A stretch of DNA of 64,000 bases. Source: Methylovirgula sp963708155. GTDB taxonomy: Bacteria; Pseudomonadota; Alphaproteobacteria; Rhizobiales; Beijerinckiaceae. The position numbers and the translations under genes were made by a program. Shown here one piece after another: positions 1 through 9,423 of this stretch. The stretch is from positions 310,001-374,000 of the forward strand of contig OY970183.1 in assembly GCA_963708155.1 (NCBI GenBank), given 5' to 3'. Position 1 is the first letter of the stretch. Every line of letters begins with the position of its first letter. Below the pieces are notes generated by a model. That model was not told the DNA's origin, did no database searches, and saw nothing but the letters and a program-made list of their open reading frames with translations.

Positions 1-1651
1 ATAGCCGACGGGCGAGTCGCCCGGCACCAGGAACAACCGTCCGCGCCGCAGCTTCCAGCGCTCGCTCGCCCAGCGCGGCTGCGAGGGCGCCTGCGCGTTC
101 CAGCGCTGCACCGGAAGCACGAAACCGGTCGCCGTCGTCAGCCCGCGCGCGAACGTGCGGATCATCCGGTTGCGCTCCTCGGCATCTTCCATCTTCGGGT
201 CGAGCGGATCGGTGTTCTCGGGCAGATTGCCTTCCTTCACCAGCCAGGTCGTCGGGTCTTCATAGGCGGCGAGGACGCAATCCGTTTCGATGCCGAGCCG
301 TGCAGGCAACTCCAGCCGTGAGCTTCTCGGCCTTTTCGCGCAGCGCCTCTTCCGCCGCTTCGTCGCGTGGAACCGTCTAAATCTCTTCCGCCGTGCGCGT
401 CACCGGCACGCGGGCGATCAGCGTAGGGTCTTTCCAGATCGGCCTGCCGTCCTTGCGCCAATAAAGCGCAAACGCCCAGCGCGGCAAAGTCTCGCCCGGA
501 TACCATTTGCCCTGCCCGTAATGCAGCATGCCGCCTGGCGCGAAGCGCGCCCGCAGGCGGCGGATCAGATCGTCGGCGCGGCTGCGCTTCGTCGGCCCGA
601 CTGCGGCGGTGTTCCATTCGGGCGCCTCGAAATCGTCGACGGACACAAACGTCGGCTCGCCGCCCATCGTCAGCTTCACATCCTGCGCGACGAGATCGGC
701 ATCGATCTGCTTGCCAAGCGCATCGAGCTTGTCCCAGGCCTCATCCGAGAACGGCAAGGTAATGCGCGGCGCCTCGGCGACACGGGTGACGTTCATGTCG
801 AAGGCGAAATCGACATGCGCGGGCTCGACGGCGCCGGAGATCGGCGCGGCGGAGCGATAATGCGGCGTGGCGCAGAGCGGAATGTGGCCCTCGCCGCAGA
901 AAAGCCCGGAGGTCACGTCCATGCCGACCCAGCCCGCGCCGGGAATATAGACCTCGGCCCAGGCATGGAGATCGGTGAAATCGTGCTGAGTGCCCTTCGG
1001 CCCTTCGAGCGGATCGATATCAGCGCGCAACTGGATGAGATAGCCGGAGACGAAGCGCGCCGCGAGGCCGAGATTGCGCAAAATCTGCACAAGCAGCCAG
1101 GCCGAGTCGCGGCAGGAGCCGGAGGCGAGCGCCAGCGTCTCCTCCGGCGGCTGCACGCCCGGCTCCATGCGGATCACATAGCGGGTGGCCTGCTGCAGAT
1201 TGGCGTTGAGATCGACGAGAAAGGGGATCGTCCGGACAGGCCCCTTCGGCAGCCCCGCAATATATTCGGCGAGGCGCGGCCCGACAGGCTCGGCCTCGAG
1301 ATAAGGCGCCAGTTCCTTTTTCAGGTCCGGCTCGTAAGCGAAGGGAAATTGCTCGGCATAAGGTTCGATGAAAAAGTCGAACGGATTGATGACGGCGAGT
1401 TCGGCCGTCAGATCGACCTCGATCTTCAGTTCCTCGGTCTTTTCGGGAAAAACGAGTCGCGCCAGCCAATTGCCATGCGGGTCCTGCTGCCAGTTGATGA
1501 AGTGGTCCGGCGGCGAAACCTTCAGCGAATAGCTGGCGATCTTGGTGCGGCAATGCGGCGCTGGCCGCAACCGGATCGTTTGCGGCCCGAGGCCGATTGG
1601 GCGGTCATAGCGGTAATGCGTGACGTGATGGATGGCGGCGGAAATGGTCAA
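1..1651 (-). CDS. Transglutaminase-like / DUF2126 protein, 3' truncated by window edge, interrupted
   Basis: The N-terminal part matches the bacterial transglutaminase N-domain (HYRYDRP) followed by a transglutaminase core with the Cys in the SGSCRDSAW motif and the paired DLHAWAEVYIPG and GWVGMDVTSG motifs. The DUF2126 domain then begins (KLTMGGEPTFVSVDD). Members of this family are large proteins of about 1,100 residues that often sit beside circularly permuted ATP-grasp and alpha-E genes; the exact reaction is not established here. The frame is closed by an in-frame TAG at 377-379. Family-like sequence then resumes (AAYEDP, LVKEGNLPEN, RWKLRRGRLFLVPGD) in a different frame down to position 1, so there is a nonsense codon plus a frameshift near 300-315. 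The start is a TTG at 1651, which is uncertain. Confidence 0.75.
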
Positions 1652-1885
1652 CAGCAGGTTCCGGTGATTGGGGGCGTGATCTGCGCGGAGCGGCGTTCTC
1701 TAGCTTAGGAATGTGGCAAGCACCAAGCAATCGCCGCGCCGCGCCAAAGCGATCGCCAGATCAATATGTTGGAGATTGGCTCGCGCGAAAGGCGCGATCT
1801 TCTTTTTCGTATTCCGCTTAATCCTTGCACCGTGCTCTTCCGATAGGCGGCGCGGCGCGGACGTGGGCAGCGCCATAACCACGTC

Positions 1886-1919
1886 TTGACATATCGTAGA
1901 CTAATTATTAGCTAGCTAA
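1886..1919 (+). promoter_or_regulatory. marR promoter with perfect palindromic operator
   Basis: A TTGACA hexamer at 1886-1891 is followed by the 12-bp perfect palindrome TTAGCTAGCTAA at 1908-1919, which lies where a -10 box would fall (16-bp spacing). It sits just upstream of the MarR-family gene. MarR dimers bind short palindromes overlapping promoters, so this is a plausible autoregulatory operator. The hexamer and the palindrome are seen directly; the function is inferred. Confidence 0.6.
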
Positions 1920-1942
1920 GCAAAATGGAACGGGAGCGTCCG

Positions 1943-2434
1943 ATGGCGAGCGCCGGCAATCTGCGGAAACTGCGGTTGGAGTTTACGCATGAAATGTTGC
2001 TGAAAAGCCGGCTCTGGCGGCGGCTGGCCGATGATGTGGCGAAGGTGCATGGGCTGTCGGATGCGACGGCCATCCCGCTCATCCTCATTGGCCGGCTCGG
2101 GACGCTGACGCAGACGGCGCTTGCCGACGCCATCGGCGTCGAGGGGCCCACGCTCGTGCGCCATCTCGATAATCTCAGCACGATGGGACTGATCGAGCGG
2201 CATGAAGATCCAAGCGATCGCCGCGCGAAACTTTTGAATCTCACCGCCTCCGGCAAACTTCTGCTCGCCAAGATCGAGAGCGATCTCGGACATCTGCGCG
2301 ACGAGGTCTTTGCCCACATTACCGCCGAGGATTTGGAAGCCTGCCGCCGCGTCTTTCGCGCCATCGAGGATTATGCCGACAGACGCGCCGAAATGGAACG
2401 ACCCGCGCCTCCGCGAAAGGCCCGCGCCGAATGA
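1943..2434 (+). CDS. MarR-family transcriptional regulator
   Basis: Winged-helix MarR regulator of about 163 residues. The wing and recognition helix are visible in the middle (LTQTALADAIGVEGPTLVRHLDNL, then LIERHEDPSDRRAK, the typical MarR wing). An upstream in-frame ATG exists at 1925, but the GGGAG about six bases before the ATG at 1943 favours the second start. The stop overlaps the next gene by four bases, so it probably leads the operon with the FUSC, DUF1656 and HlyD efflux genes. MarR proteins of this kind usually repress an adjacent exporter and respond to aromatic acids. The 1908-1919 palindrome is the likely operator. Confidence 0.9.
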   Translation: MASAGNLRKLRLEFTHEMLLKSRLWRRLADDVAKVHGLSDATAIPLILIGRLGTLTQTALADAIGVEGPTLVRHLDNLSTMGLIERHEDPSDRRAKLLNLTASGKLLLAKIESDLGHLRDEVFAHITAEDLEACRRVFRAIEDYADRRAEMERPAPPRKARAE

Positions 2435-4483
2435 CGAGCCTCTTCCCCTTCGCCGCGCGCGACTGGCTCTTTTCGCTCAGAACCTTCGCGGCCGGCTTGC
2501 TCGCGCTTTATATCGCGATGTGGATCGATCTGCCGCGTCCCTATTGGGCGCTGACGACAGTCTATATCACCAGCCAGATCTTCGCCGGCGCCACACGCTC
2601 CAAGGCCATTTTTCGCGTCGTCGGCACAGTGACTGGGCGCGATCGCCGCCGTCGCGCTGGTGCCGAATTTCGTCAACGCGCCGGTGCTTCTGACCTTGGT
2701 CATGGGGCTCTGGGTTGCCGTCTGCCTTTACATTTCCCTGCTCGACCGGACACCCGCCTCCTACATGCCGATGCTGGCCGGCTATACCGCAGCCATCATC
2801 GGCTTTCCCGTGGTTGACAACCCCGGAACCGTCTTTGACACCGCTGTCTCGCGCGTGGAAGAGATCACGCTCGGTATTCTTTGCGCGACTCTCGCCTCGT
2901 CTCTCATAATTCCGCAATCGGTCCGGCCCGTCCTCGTTAACCGATTCAACACCTGGGCGACCGACGCGCGCGCCTGGATCGTTGGCGCATTGGGTCGCGA
3001 GGGCAACGAAACGCAGGCTCACGAAGATCGCGTTTATCTCGCCGCCGAAACGATCGCGCTCGATGCGCTCGCCATTCCACTGAGTCACGAATCCGAAGCC
3101 CGAAGCGATACCGGCCGGACGCTCAGTCTGCTGCGCCAGCATATGTTGATGTATCTGCCGATTGTCGCATCTCTCGTGGATCGCATCACGCTTCTCGAAC
3201 GCGCCGGAGCGATGCCCGAGCGGATGCACCGTGCGATCGACGACACGCGGACCTGGATTGCAAGCGACCGGCACGACGCCAAGGAAATCGCGGCTTTGCG
3301 CCGGGACATCGACGCCGCCGACCCGCCGCTCGGCAAGTCGCCGGGCGCCCACGAGCTTGCAGTTACGACCCTGGCAGCGCGGTTACGCGATTTCATCGAC
3401 CTGCGAGAGGACTTCCGGCGGCTCCGCGACGCGCTCGAAAACGCAAGCCCGGCGCCGGAACAGCTCGAATATCCTTATACCGCACAGGTGCGCGACGTTC
3501 GCCATCGCGACCATTTAACGGCGCTTCTTTCGGCGGCCGGCGTCTTCGTCACCGTTGTCGTCATCTGCGTCATCTGGATTGCGACAGCATGGCCAGACGG
3601 CGCAACCGCCGTGATGATGGCGGCTGTCGCCTTCAGCTTTTTTTCGAGCCTCGACGATCCCGCCCCGCAGATCATGAAATTCACCAATGCCGGCATCATC
3701 GGCGTCATGGGCGCGGCCATCTACCTTTTCGCTCTGCTTCCGCGGGCAACCAATTTCGAAATGCTGTCTCTGGCGCTCGCGCCTGGGCTGATGGCCTGCG
3801 GCCTTGCGATGACGCAGCCAAAATGGGCGCTCCAGGGGGTCAGCGCTGCCATTTTCGGCGCCTCGACGATCGCGATCCAAGATAATTACGCCGGCGATTT
3901 CGCCAGCTTCGCCAACGGTGCATTTGCGATTATCGCCGGCATGTGGATCGCTGCAATCGTGACGCTGCTGATGCGCTCGGTCGAAGCCACGTTTACAGCC
4001 CGCCGGCTGCATCGCCTCAACCGCCGCGAGCTCGCAAACGCCGCGCAATCGGACCGCGCGCAGGATAGTCTTGAGCTTGCCGCGCTGATGCTCGATCGCG
4101 TCGGCCTCATCGCGACGCGGATCACGTCGCTGCCGTCGCAAGAAACCGAGTGGACGGCCTCGCTCATCGGCGAGGTGCGCGTCGGCATGAATCTCACCGA
4201 GCTAAGGCGTGTTGAGCCGCGGCTGCCGAACGTCATCCGCGAAGCCGTCCGGCGCATTCTGCGTGCTGTCGCAGCGTATTTTACCACGGCCAATGAAAAT
4301 CCGCCCACGGAACTCAGGGCCGATATTGATGCCGCCCTTGAAATTACCGCGGCGTACCGCAATTCAGCCGACATTCATGCCGCGTTGATTGGGCTCTATG
4401 GATTGCGGCGCGCCCTATTCCCCGATGCCCCGCCCTATCATTCGCCGGTATCGACAGCCCGCCAACCGGAGATGGCGGCATGA
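2431..4483 (+). CDS. FUSC-family efflux permease (AaeB-like), one frameshift
   Basis: Inner-membrane exporter subunit of the FUSC/AaeB family, linked in E. coli to aromatic carboxylic acid efflux. The N-terminus (residues 1-70, RPYWALTTVYITSQ, a hallmark of the family) reads in one frame. The rest (residues 70-683, starting LVPNFVNAPVLL) reads in the next frame. Removing one G from the GGG at about 2635-2637 joins them into one protein of about 683 residues with two blocks of membrane helices separated by a soluble domain, as expected. It starts inside the marR stop and ends overlapping the DUF1656 gene, so the three efflux genes are translationally coupled. The frameshift is most simply a sequence error. 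Confidence 0.85.
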
Positions 4484-4689
4484 GCGGCGAATTCGATATC
4501 ACCGGCGTTTTCATTCCGACGCTCGGACTCTGGATGCTGATCGCTTTCGCGCTCACGGCGATGCTGCGCAGGGTTCTCGCAGCCCGCCGCTTCTATAATT
4601 TGGTTTGGCATCGCGCCTTGTTCGACCTCGCGCTCTATATCGTGACACTCGGTTTCGTCGTATTCATCGCTCAAGAGTTTACCGCATGA
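4480..4689 (+). CDS. DUF1656 small membrane protein (AaeX-like)
   Basis: A 69-residue protein with two predicted membrane helices and the DUF1656 pattern (DITGVFIPTLGLWMLIAF near the start, then FYNLVWHRALFDLALYI). AaeX-like proteins are nearly always encoded between an AaeB-type permease and an AaeA-type membrane-fusion protein, exactly as here. The precise role in the pump is unknown. Its ATG overlaps the stop of the permease gene and its own TGA overlaps the ATG of the next gene, which supports a single coupled operon. Confidence 0.9.
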   Translation: MSGEFDITGVFIPTLGLWMLIAFALTAMLRRVLAARRFYNLVWHRALFDLALYIVTLGFVVFIAQEFTA

Positions 4690-5609
4690 GAAACTTTGCT
4701 TGGCCTTTGCGTGCGCTGACGACGCTGGTTGCTGTCGTGGCGGCCATTTTCGTCGGCATTGGCCTCTGGGATTATTACATCGACGCGCCCTGGACGCGCG
4801 ACGGCCGGATACGCACGGATGTCGCCATCATCGCACCGGATGTTTCCGGCCTCGTGTCCGAAGTGCTCGTTCGCGACAATCAGCGTGTGAAGAAGGGCGA
4901 TATCCTTTTCCGCATAGATCCGGAACGCTTCAGGCTCGCGCTGCGCGAAGCCGAGGCGCAGGTCGCTGCGAGAGACGCCGCCAATATACAGGCCGCCTCA
5001 GATTATGCGCGTTACAGCAAGCTGACGGATCTCTCCGTGACCCAGCAACAGCTCGAACTTTCCAGGGCGAACGCGGAATCTGCGAAAGCGGACTACGATC
5101 AGGCCGTCGCCGCGCGCGATCTCGCAAAGCTCAATCTCGCCCGCTCGGACGTGCGCGCCTCCGTCAATGGAATGATCACCAATATGGGATTGCGCCCCGG
5201 CACCTATATCTCTACCGGCCAAGGTGCGATGGCGCTGATCGACGAAGACACGCTGCGCGTCGAAGGCTATTTCGAGGAAACGAAATTGCCCCGAATCCAT
5301 ATCGGCAGCCGCGCGACGATCCGGCTGATGGGCGATGCCCGCGATCTTACCGGCCATGTCGAAAGCATTTCCGGCGGCATCGTCGACCGCGAGCGCAGCG
5401 AGGGCGCCAATCTTCTTGCCAACATCAATCCAACATTCTCTTGGGTGCGGCTGGCGCAGCGCGTCCCGGTGCGCATTAAACTTGACACCGTACCGCCCGG
5501 CGAAAGTCTCGTCTCCGGCCGTACCGCAACTGTCTCGATCACGCCGGATGGCGAGGCACAGGAGCACGGGCTCGCACATCTCTGGCAGTTGATCGCCGCG
5601 CGGATTTGA
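4686..5609 (+). CDS. HlyD/EmrA-family membrane-fusion protein (AaeA-like)
   Basis: Periplasmic adaptor of about 307 residues with one N-terminal membrane anchor (residues 8-27). This is followed by the biotinyl-lipoyl-like half motif (DAPWTRDGRIRTDVAIIAPDVSG), a coiled-coil hairpin (residues 80-150), and the second lipoyl half and beta-barrel (RSDVRASVNGMITN). It would connect the FUSC permease to an outer-membrane factor; none is encoded beside it. The chosen start overlaps the DUF1656 stop (ATGA); a longer in-frame extension upstream lies inside the preceding gene. The end abuts the convergent transglycosylase gene with no gap. Confidence 0.92.
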   Translation: MRNFAWPLRALTTLVAVVAAIFVGIGLWDYYIDAPWTRDGRIRTDVAIIAPDVSGLVSEVLVRDNQRVKKGDILFRIDPERFRLALREAEAQVAARDAANIQAASDYARYSKLTDLSVTQQQLELSRANAESAKADYDQAVAARDLAKLNLARSDVRASVNGMITNMGLRPGTYISTGQGAMALIDEDTLRVEGYFEETKLPRIHIGSRATIRLMGDARDLTGHVESISGGIVDRERSEGANLLANINPTFSWVRLAQRVPVRIKLDTVPPGESLVSGRTATVSITPDGEAQEHGLAHLWQLIAARI

Positions 5610-6848
5610 TCATCGCGCCGCCGCACGCAGCCGAGCGAGCAGATCGGCATGAGCCGCGCCGTCCGCAGGAGCATCGCCTGCCTCGATCTGAAAGGCATGG
5701 ATGGCATCGCGCGAGGCCTGACCGAATTTGCCGTCGAACGTGCCACGATAAAGATTGAGCTGCGCCAGCAGCTTCTGGATTTCGATCTTTTCGGTGCGAC
5801 TGAACAGCGTCTGGTTTTTCGGCCAACCCTTGTGCAAACCGCTTCGCCCTTCGATGCGGTCGCCGAGACAGGCGAGCGACAGCGCATAGGAATCGGAATT
5901 GTTGTAGGCTTTCAGCACCCAATAATTGTCGCTGAGCAAAAAGGCAGGCCCGCCAGCGCCGGCCGGAAGAAACAAGGTCGCCTTGCCCTGCGGCAACGCC
6001 TGCCCGTTGGCCGCTTTGACCCCCGCCGCGGCAAAATCGCGAAAATCGGCGTGGAAAGTCTTGAAGGCGAAATTCCCCGGCAGGATGACTTCGACGCCCC
6101 AAGGCAAAGCCGGATTCCAGCCGGACGCCCGCAGGAAGTGCCCGATCGAGGCAAGCGTATCGGCGGGCTTGTTCCAGATGTCGGGTGCGCCTGCACCGCC
6201 ATAGCTCACGGCATATTTGAGATAGGCCGAAGGCATGAATTGCGGATCGCCCATTGCGCCGGCCCAGGAGCCGATTAGGCGACTGCGCGCCAGACGATGC
6301 TGCTCCAGAATCACAAGCGCACTTACGAACTCGTTGGCGAAAATGTCGGTATCGCGGCGATGAAAAGCGAGTGTGGCCAGCGAGCGCACGACATCCTTAT
6401 CGCCACGGTCGCGGCCGAAGTCGCTTTCCATCCCCCAAGCGGCAAGGAGAATGCCGGAAGGGACGCCATAGCGGCGCTCGACGGTTTCAAGTTCGCTGCG
6501 ATAAGTGCCAGCCAGGGCGCGGCCGCGCGCGATCCGCGTTGGCGAGACAGCCTCTTTGAAATAAGCGGACAAAAGCCGCTCGAATTCCGGCTGCTTGCCG
6601 ACCGCCACCGGAACGGAGGGATCCTCGGTGATGCCGGCAATCGTCGCGGTGAACGTCGCACGGCTGACACCCCGCGCCGCCGCCTGTGGCCAGAGAGACT
6701 CAAGAAATGCATGAAATGCACTTTCTGCCGCGCCTGCGGGCATGGGTGCCACCGCAGGCATCACGGCCAGGAGCACCGCCAGGGCCATGAGAAATGCCCG
6801 CCTGCCCCGAAAACCCGGAGCATCGCGGTTTGACGGCGCCGAGATCAT
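5610..6848 (-). CDS. Lytic murein transglycosylase (MltB family) with C-terminal peptidoglycan-binding domain
   Basis: About 412 residues. The N-terminus has an arginine-rich start and hydrophobic signal segment (MALAVLLAVMPAVAP) ending near AGA-AES. The catalytic SLT domain of the MltB type follows, with the glutamate in GMESDFGRDRG and the conserved blocks SWAGAMGDPQFMPS and DNYWVLKAYNNSD. The C-terminal 60 residues form a PG_binding_1 domain (IQKLLAQLNLYRGTFDGKFG). It cleaves the glycan strand to 1,6-anhydro-muropeptides in the periplasm. The start is the ATG at 6848, preceded by GGGAG at good spacing; an upstream in-frame start lacks such a site. Confidence 0.92.
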   Translation of the reverse strand: MISAPSNRDAPGFRGRRAFLMALAVLLAVMPAVAPMPAGAAESAFHAFLESLWPQAAARGVSRATFTATIAGITEDPSVPVAVGKQPEFERLLSAYFKEAVSPTRIARGRALAGTYRSELETVERRYGVPSGILLAAWGMESDFGRDRGDKDVVRSLATLAFHRRDTDIFANEFVSALVILEQHRLARSRLIGSWAGAMGDPQFMPSAYLKYAVSYGGAGAPDIWNKPADTLASIGHFLRASGWNPALPWGVEVILPGNFAFKTFHADFRDFAAAGVKAANGQALPQGKATLFLPAGAGGPAFLLSDNYWVLKAYNNSDSYALSLACLGDRIEGRSGLHKGWPKNQTLFSRTEKIEIQKLLAQLNLYRGTFDGKFGQASRDAIHAFQIEAGDAPADGAAHADLLARLRAAAR

Positions 6849-7093
6849 TGGTGCTTCTCCCACGAACCCTGCTTTATCCAATTGAGATTGCAAGATAATT
6901 GCGGCGGCGCTTTAGCCACGCGGCTGCCGCCGCCGCAGGTTTTTTCGCGTGACGCAAGCTCCATGCGCCAATTATCCGACCATTATCAGGCATTTGGCAC
7001 CCAATTTGCTCTCCCGCTTCGCAGGATTCGGCGATTTACGGCACGGATTGCGCACGTTGCCATTGAAAATGCCGCCGAGCTGTTCTTTTCTCT

Positions 7094-7109
7094 TTGGAAT
7101 AAATTCCAA
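7094..7109. promoter_or_regulatory. Inverted repeat upstream of the LuxR-type regulator gene
   Basis: The 7-bp arms TTGGAAT and ATTCCAA are separated by AA, giving a perfect 16-bp inverted repeat that ends 18 bases before the ATG at 7128. It is AT-rich against a GC-rich background. It could be an autoregulatory operator or a weak hairpin in the leader. Only the symmetry is directly observed. Confidence 0.4.
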
Positions 7110-7127
7110 TTCCAGGATTGGAGAGCC

Positions 7128-8207
7128 ATGTCGCAAACGACAGGTGTGACGGGAAACGCTGACAAGCCGCTGCTGCGTCTGAATGACCGGGAGTGGTTCA
7201 ACAGGCTCGGACAGGTGGCGAAGTCGATCGGCTCGCGGGAATTCCACCACGAGCTTGTCGATCTATTCGGCGCCAGCATCCGACATGAATCGTGCTGGAT
7301 CATCCGCTTCTCGCGCGCCACGACGCCGCAAGTGCTGTTCACGCACAACGTCGCTGATGACGTCGTCAGCACGTATAGCCACAGCTATTCGGACATCGAT
7401 CCCTTCTCGGATTTTTGGCAGGACCGGGGCCGCGCCGGCGTCATCATGCTCGCGGAAGCCAAAGCCTCCTCGATGCGGACGGAAGCCTACAGCCGCGTCT
7501 TCCTGCCCAACGCCAATATTTCCGACGAGATGAGCGTTTTCCTGCCGACAGTGGGAAATGATTGCTACGGCCTCTTCCTCGAGCGTGAGCAGGGACAATT
7601 CTCGCGCTCTGACGTCGAGCGCGCGCGGCTCGTCTTCCCAGCGCTCGAAGGCTGCCACCGCGCGCATATGGGCTGGATGCTCGCCAATCTGCACAAGAGC
7701 AGCGATCTGGAATTCAGCGGATTGGCCAATAAGCCGTTACTGATTCAGGATCGCTTCGGGATTGATGTCTATGCGAACGATGCCTGGGCCGATGCGGTCG
7801 TGGCAGATAGTGCTCTCGCAAACCTGCTTGGCGAATTCTCCGCAGCCGAACACGGCCGGACACGGCCGCTGGATGGCTACGTTCTGAAATTCGAGGTCCT
7901 GCGCGACGACTTTCCGCTGGCGCCGCACGGCCGCCTGTTCGTGCTCGAACCGCACAATTCCTCGCAACGCATTGCAGCAGAGGATTTCGCCGCGCCGGCC
8001 AAACTGACACCCCGCGAGCGCGATATTTTCGGGCTTATCATGAATGGCCGGACGACCGGCCAGATCGCCCAGACGCTGAAAATCAGCAAAGGCGTTATCA
8101 AGAATTACAAACAGCGCATCTATCGCAAGGTGAATGTCGATTCCGAGCGTGCGCTGGTCCGGAAATTCTCGCCGTCTTTGCGCGGGATCGAGGTTGGCGC
8201 CTGGTAA
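7128..8207 (+). CDS. LuxR-type HTH transcriptional regulator
   Basis: About 359 residues. The C-terminal 60 residues form a GerE/LuxR helix-turn-helix (KLTPRERDIFGLIMNGRTTGQIAQTLKIS, then GVIKNYKQRIYRKV). The N-terminal 280 residues resemble no ligand-binding domain I can name; there is no response-regulator receiver and no clear autoinducer-binding signature. The start is the ATG at 7128, because GGAGAG precedes it; the reading frame is open further upstream but without a ribosome-binding site. It is convergent with the GcvT-like gene of the methylated-amine locus, which makes it a candidate regulator of that locus. This is an inference from position only. Confidence 0.8.
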   Translation: MSQTTGVTGNADKPLLRLNDREWFNRLGQVAKSIGSREFHHELVDLFGASIRHESCWIIRFSRATTPQVLFTHNVADDVVSTYSHSYSDIDPFSDFWQDRGRAGVIMLAEAKASSMRTEAYSRVFLPNANISDEMSVFLPTVGNDCYGLFLEREQGQFSRSDVERARLVFPALEGCHRAHMGWMLANLHKSSDLEFSGLANKPLLIQDRFGIDVYANDAWADAVVADSALANLLGEFSAAEHGRTRPLDGYVLKFEVLRDDFPLAPHGRLFVLEPHNSSQRIAAEDFAAPAKLTPRERDIFGLIMNGRTTGQIAQTLKISKGVIKNYKQRIYRKVNVDSERALVRKFSPSLRGIEVGAW

Positions 8208-8233
8208 AAAAGGGGCGGCCAATTCAGCCGCCC
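8206..8233 (-). terminator. Intrinsic terminator between convergent luxR-type and gcvT-like genes
   Basis: The stem GGGCGGC (8213-8219) pairs with GCCGCCC (8227-8233) around a seven-base loop. On the minus strand it is followed by six T residues (AAAAAA at 8206-8211 on the plus strand), so it ends the GcvT/permease transcript. It may also slow transcripts leaving the LuxR-type gene. Confidence 0.75.
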
Positions 8234-8261
8234 TTCTCGCATCTTCTCCAGCCGAATTGCG

Positions 8262-9398
8262 TCAGCGAGCCGAGCGCTCTTCCAGCGGATGCGTGCGTAG
8301 CCGCAGCGGATCGTAGAACGGCACTTTGACGACGCGCCCCTTGAACACGCCCGCGTCGCTGTGAACGTCAAGCTCCGTGCCGAAGGATGCGTAAGCGGGC
8401 TTGACATGCACGAGAGCGAGCGAGCGCATCAGATGCTGGCTGTAGGTCGTACTGTTGACCACGCCGACTTCAACGCCGTCCTTGAACAGCTTCGCGCCCG
8501 GCTCAATCGCCTCGCTATGATCGACCTCAATGCCGACCTGCGCGACACGTTCCTGCCCGCGCCGGCGGATGAGCGCATCCTTGCCGCGGAAGGACGGTTT
8601 GTCGAGATCCACTGTCCACGCGACGTTAACTTCCCAGGGCGTCGTGTCGCCTTCCGGCATGTCGAACGGAAAGAAGAGAAGTCCCAATTCGACGCGGACA
8701 ATATCGAGGCAGGCCCATGACACCGGGATAGCACCGAAAGGCTTGCCTGCCGCCACGATGGAATCCCAGATAAAGCCTGCATCGGCAGCCGTGCAGAAGA
8801 CTTCGTAGCCCCGCTCGCCCGAATAGCCACCGCGCGCCAGCGTCACCGGGCGGCCGAACAGCGTTGTCGGCGCATGTTCGAAATAGCCAAGCTTTGCGAG
8901 ATCGAACGGCGTATGCGGCGCCAGAATGTCGAGCGCCTTTGGCCCCTGCAGCGAGAGGATATGCGTGTCGTTATCCTTGCGGAATTGCACATCGCGCCCT
9001 TTCGCCACGAGCGGCAGCACGTCTTCAAGCGTGCCGCCGCCGTGCGAAAGCCGGTAGGTATCGGGCGCTATGGCGTAGACCAGGACATCGTCGATGAGCG
9101 ACCCATTCTCATCGACGATATTGCTGATAGCCGATTTACCCGGCGCGAGCTTCGAAATGTTCGAGGTGAGCAACTCCTCCAGCGCCGCGAGCGCGTCTTT
9201 GCCAGTGACATCGATCAGACGCAGGGAGGTCACATCGAAAAGTCCCGCACGATAGCGCACGGCCTCCGTCTCGAAATACGGATCCGTCGCATAGCGCTGC
9301 GGAATCGGCATATCGTTCCAGGAGGATTCGAACTGCGTTCCAAGCGCGCGGTGCCGATCGTTGAGCACCGACTGCCGGGAATAGACGTGCGTATTCAT
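8262..9398 (-). CDS. GcvT-like aminomethyltransferase-family protein
   Basis: 378-residue stand-alone protein of the GcvT (T-protein) family, with the folate-binding fold visible as YRAGLFDVTSLRLIDVTGKDA, the DENGSLIDDVLVYAI core and the YSGERGYEVFC block. GcvT proteins transfer or capture one-carbon units on tetrahydrofolate. In bacteria using methylated amines, GcvT-like proteins are encoded with dimethylamine or TMAO demethylases and are thought to help pass the released C1 unit to tetrahydrofolate. Here it is downstream of an APC permease by 25 bases, and divergent from dmm-type genes. Other demethylase substrates (DMSP, dimethylglycine) cannot be excluded. Confidence 0.85.
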   Translation of the reverse strand: MNTHVYSRQSVLNDRHRALGTQFESSWNDMPIPQRYATDPYFETEAVRYRAGLFDVTSLRLIDVTGKDALAALEELLTSNISKLAPGKSAISNIVDENGSLIDDVLVYAIAPDTYRLSHGGGTLEDVLPLVAKGRDVQFRKDNDTHILSLQGPKALDILAPHTPFDLAKLGYFEHAPTTLFGRPVTLARGGYSGERGYEVFCTAADAGFIWDSIVAAGKPFGAIPVSWACLDIVRVELGLLFFPFDMPEGDTTPWEVNVAWTVDLDKPSFRGKDALIRRRGQERVAQVGIEVDHSEAIEPGAKLFKDGVEVGVVNSTTYSQHLMRSLALVHVKPAYASFGTELDVHSDAGVFKGRVVKVPFYDPLRLRTHPLEERSAR

Positions 9399-9423
9399 GC
9401 GGGACTCCGTTGTCGTTCGTTTG

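Noticed and set aside
1700..1882. Possible 60-residue gene
   Set aside because: No ribosome-binding site and no coding character; it lies in the promoter region of the efflux operon.
2431..2817. Short separate gene before the FUSC permease
   Set aside because: It is the N-terminus of the permease cut off by one extra base at about 2636.
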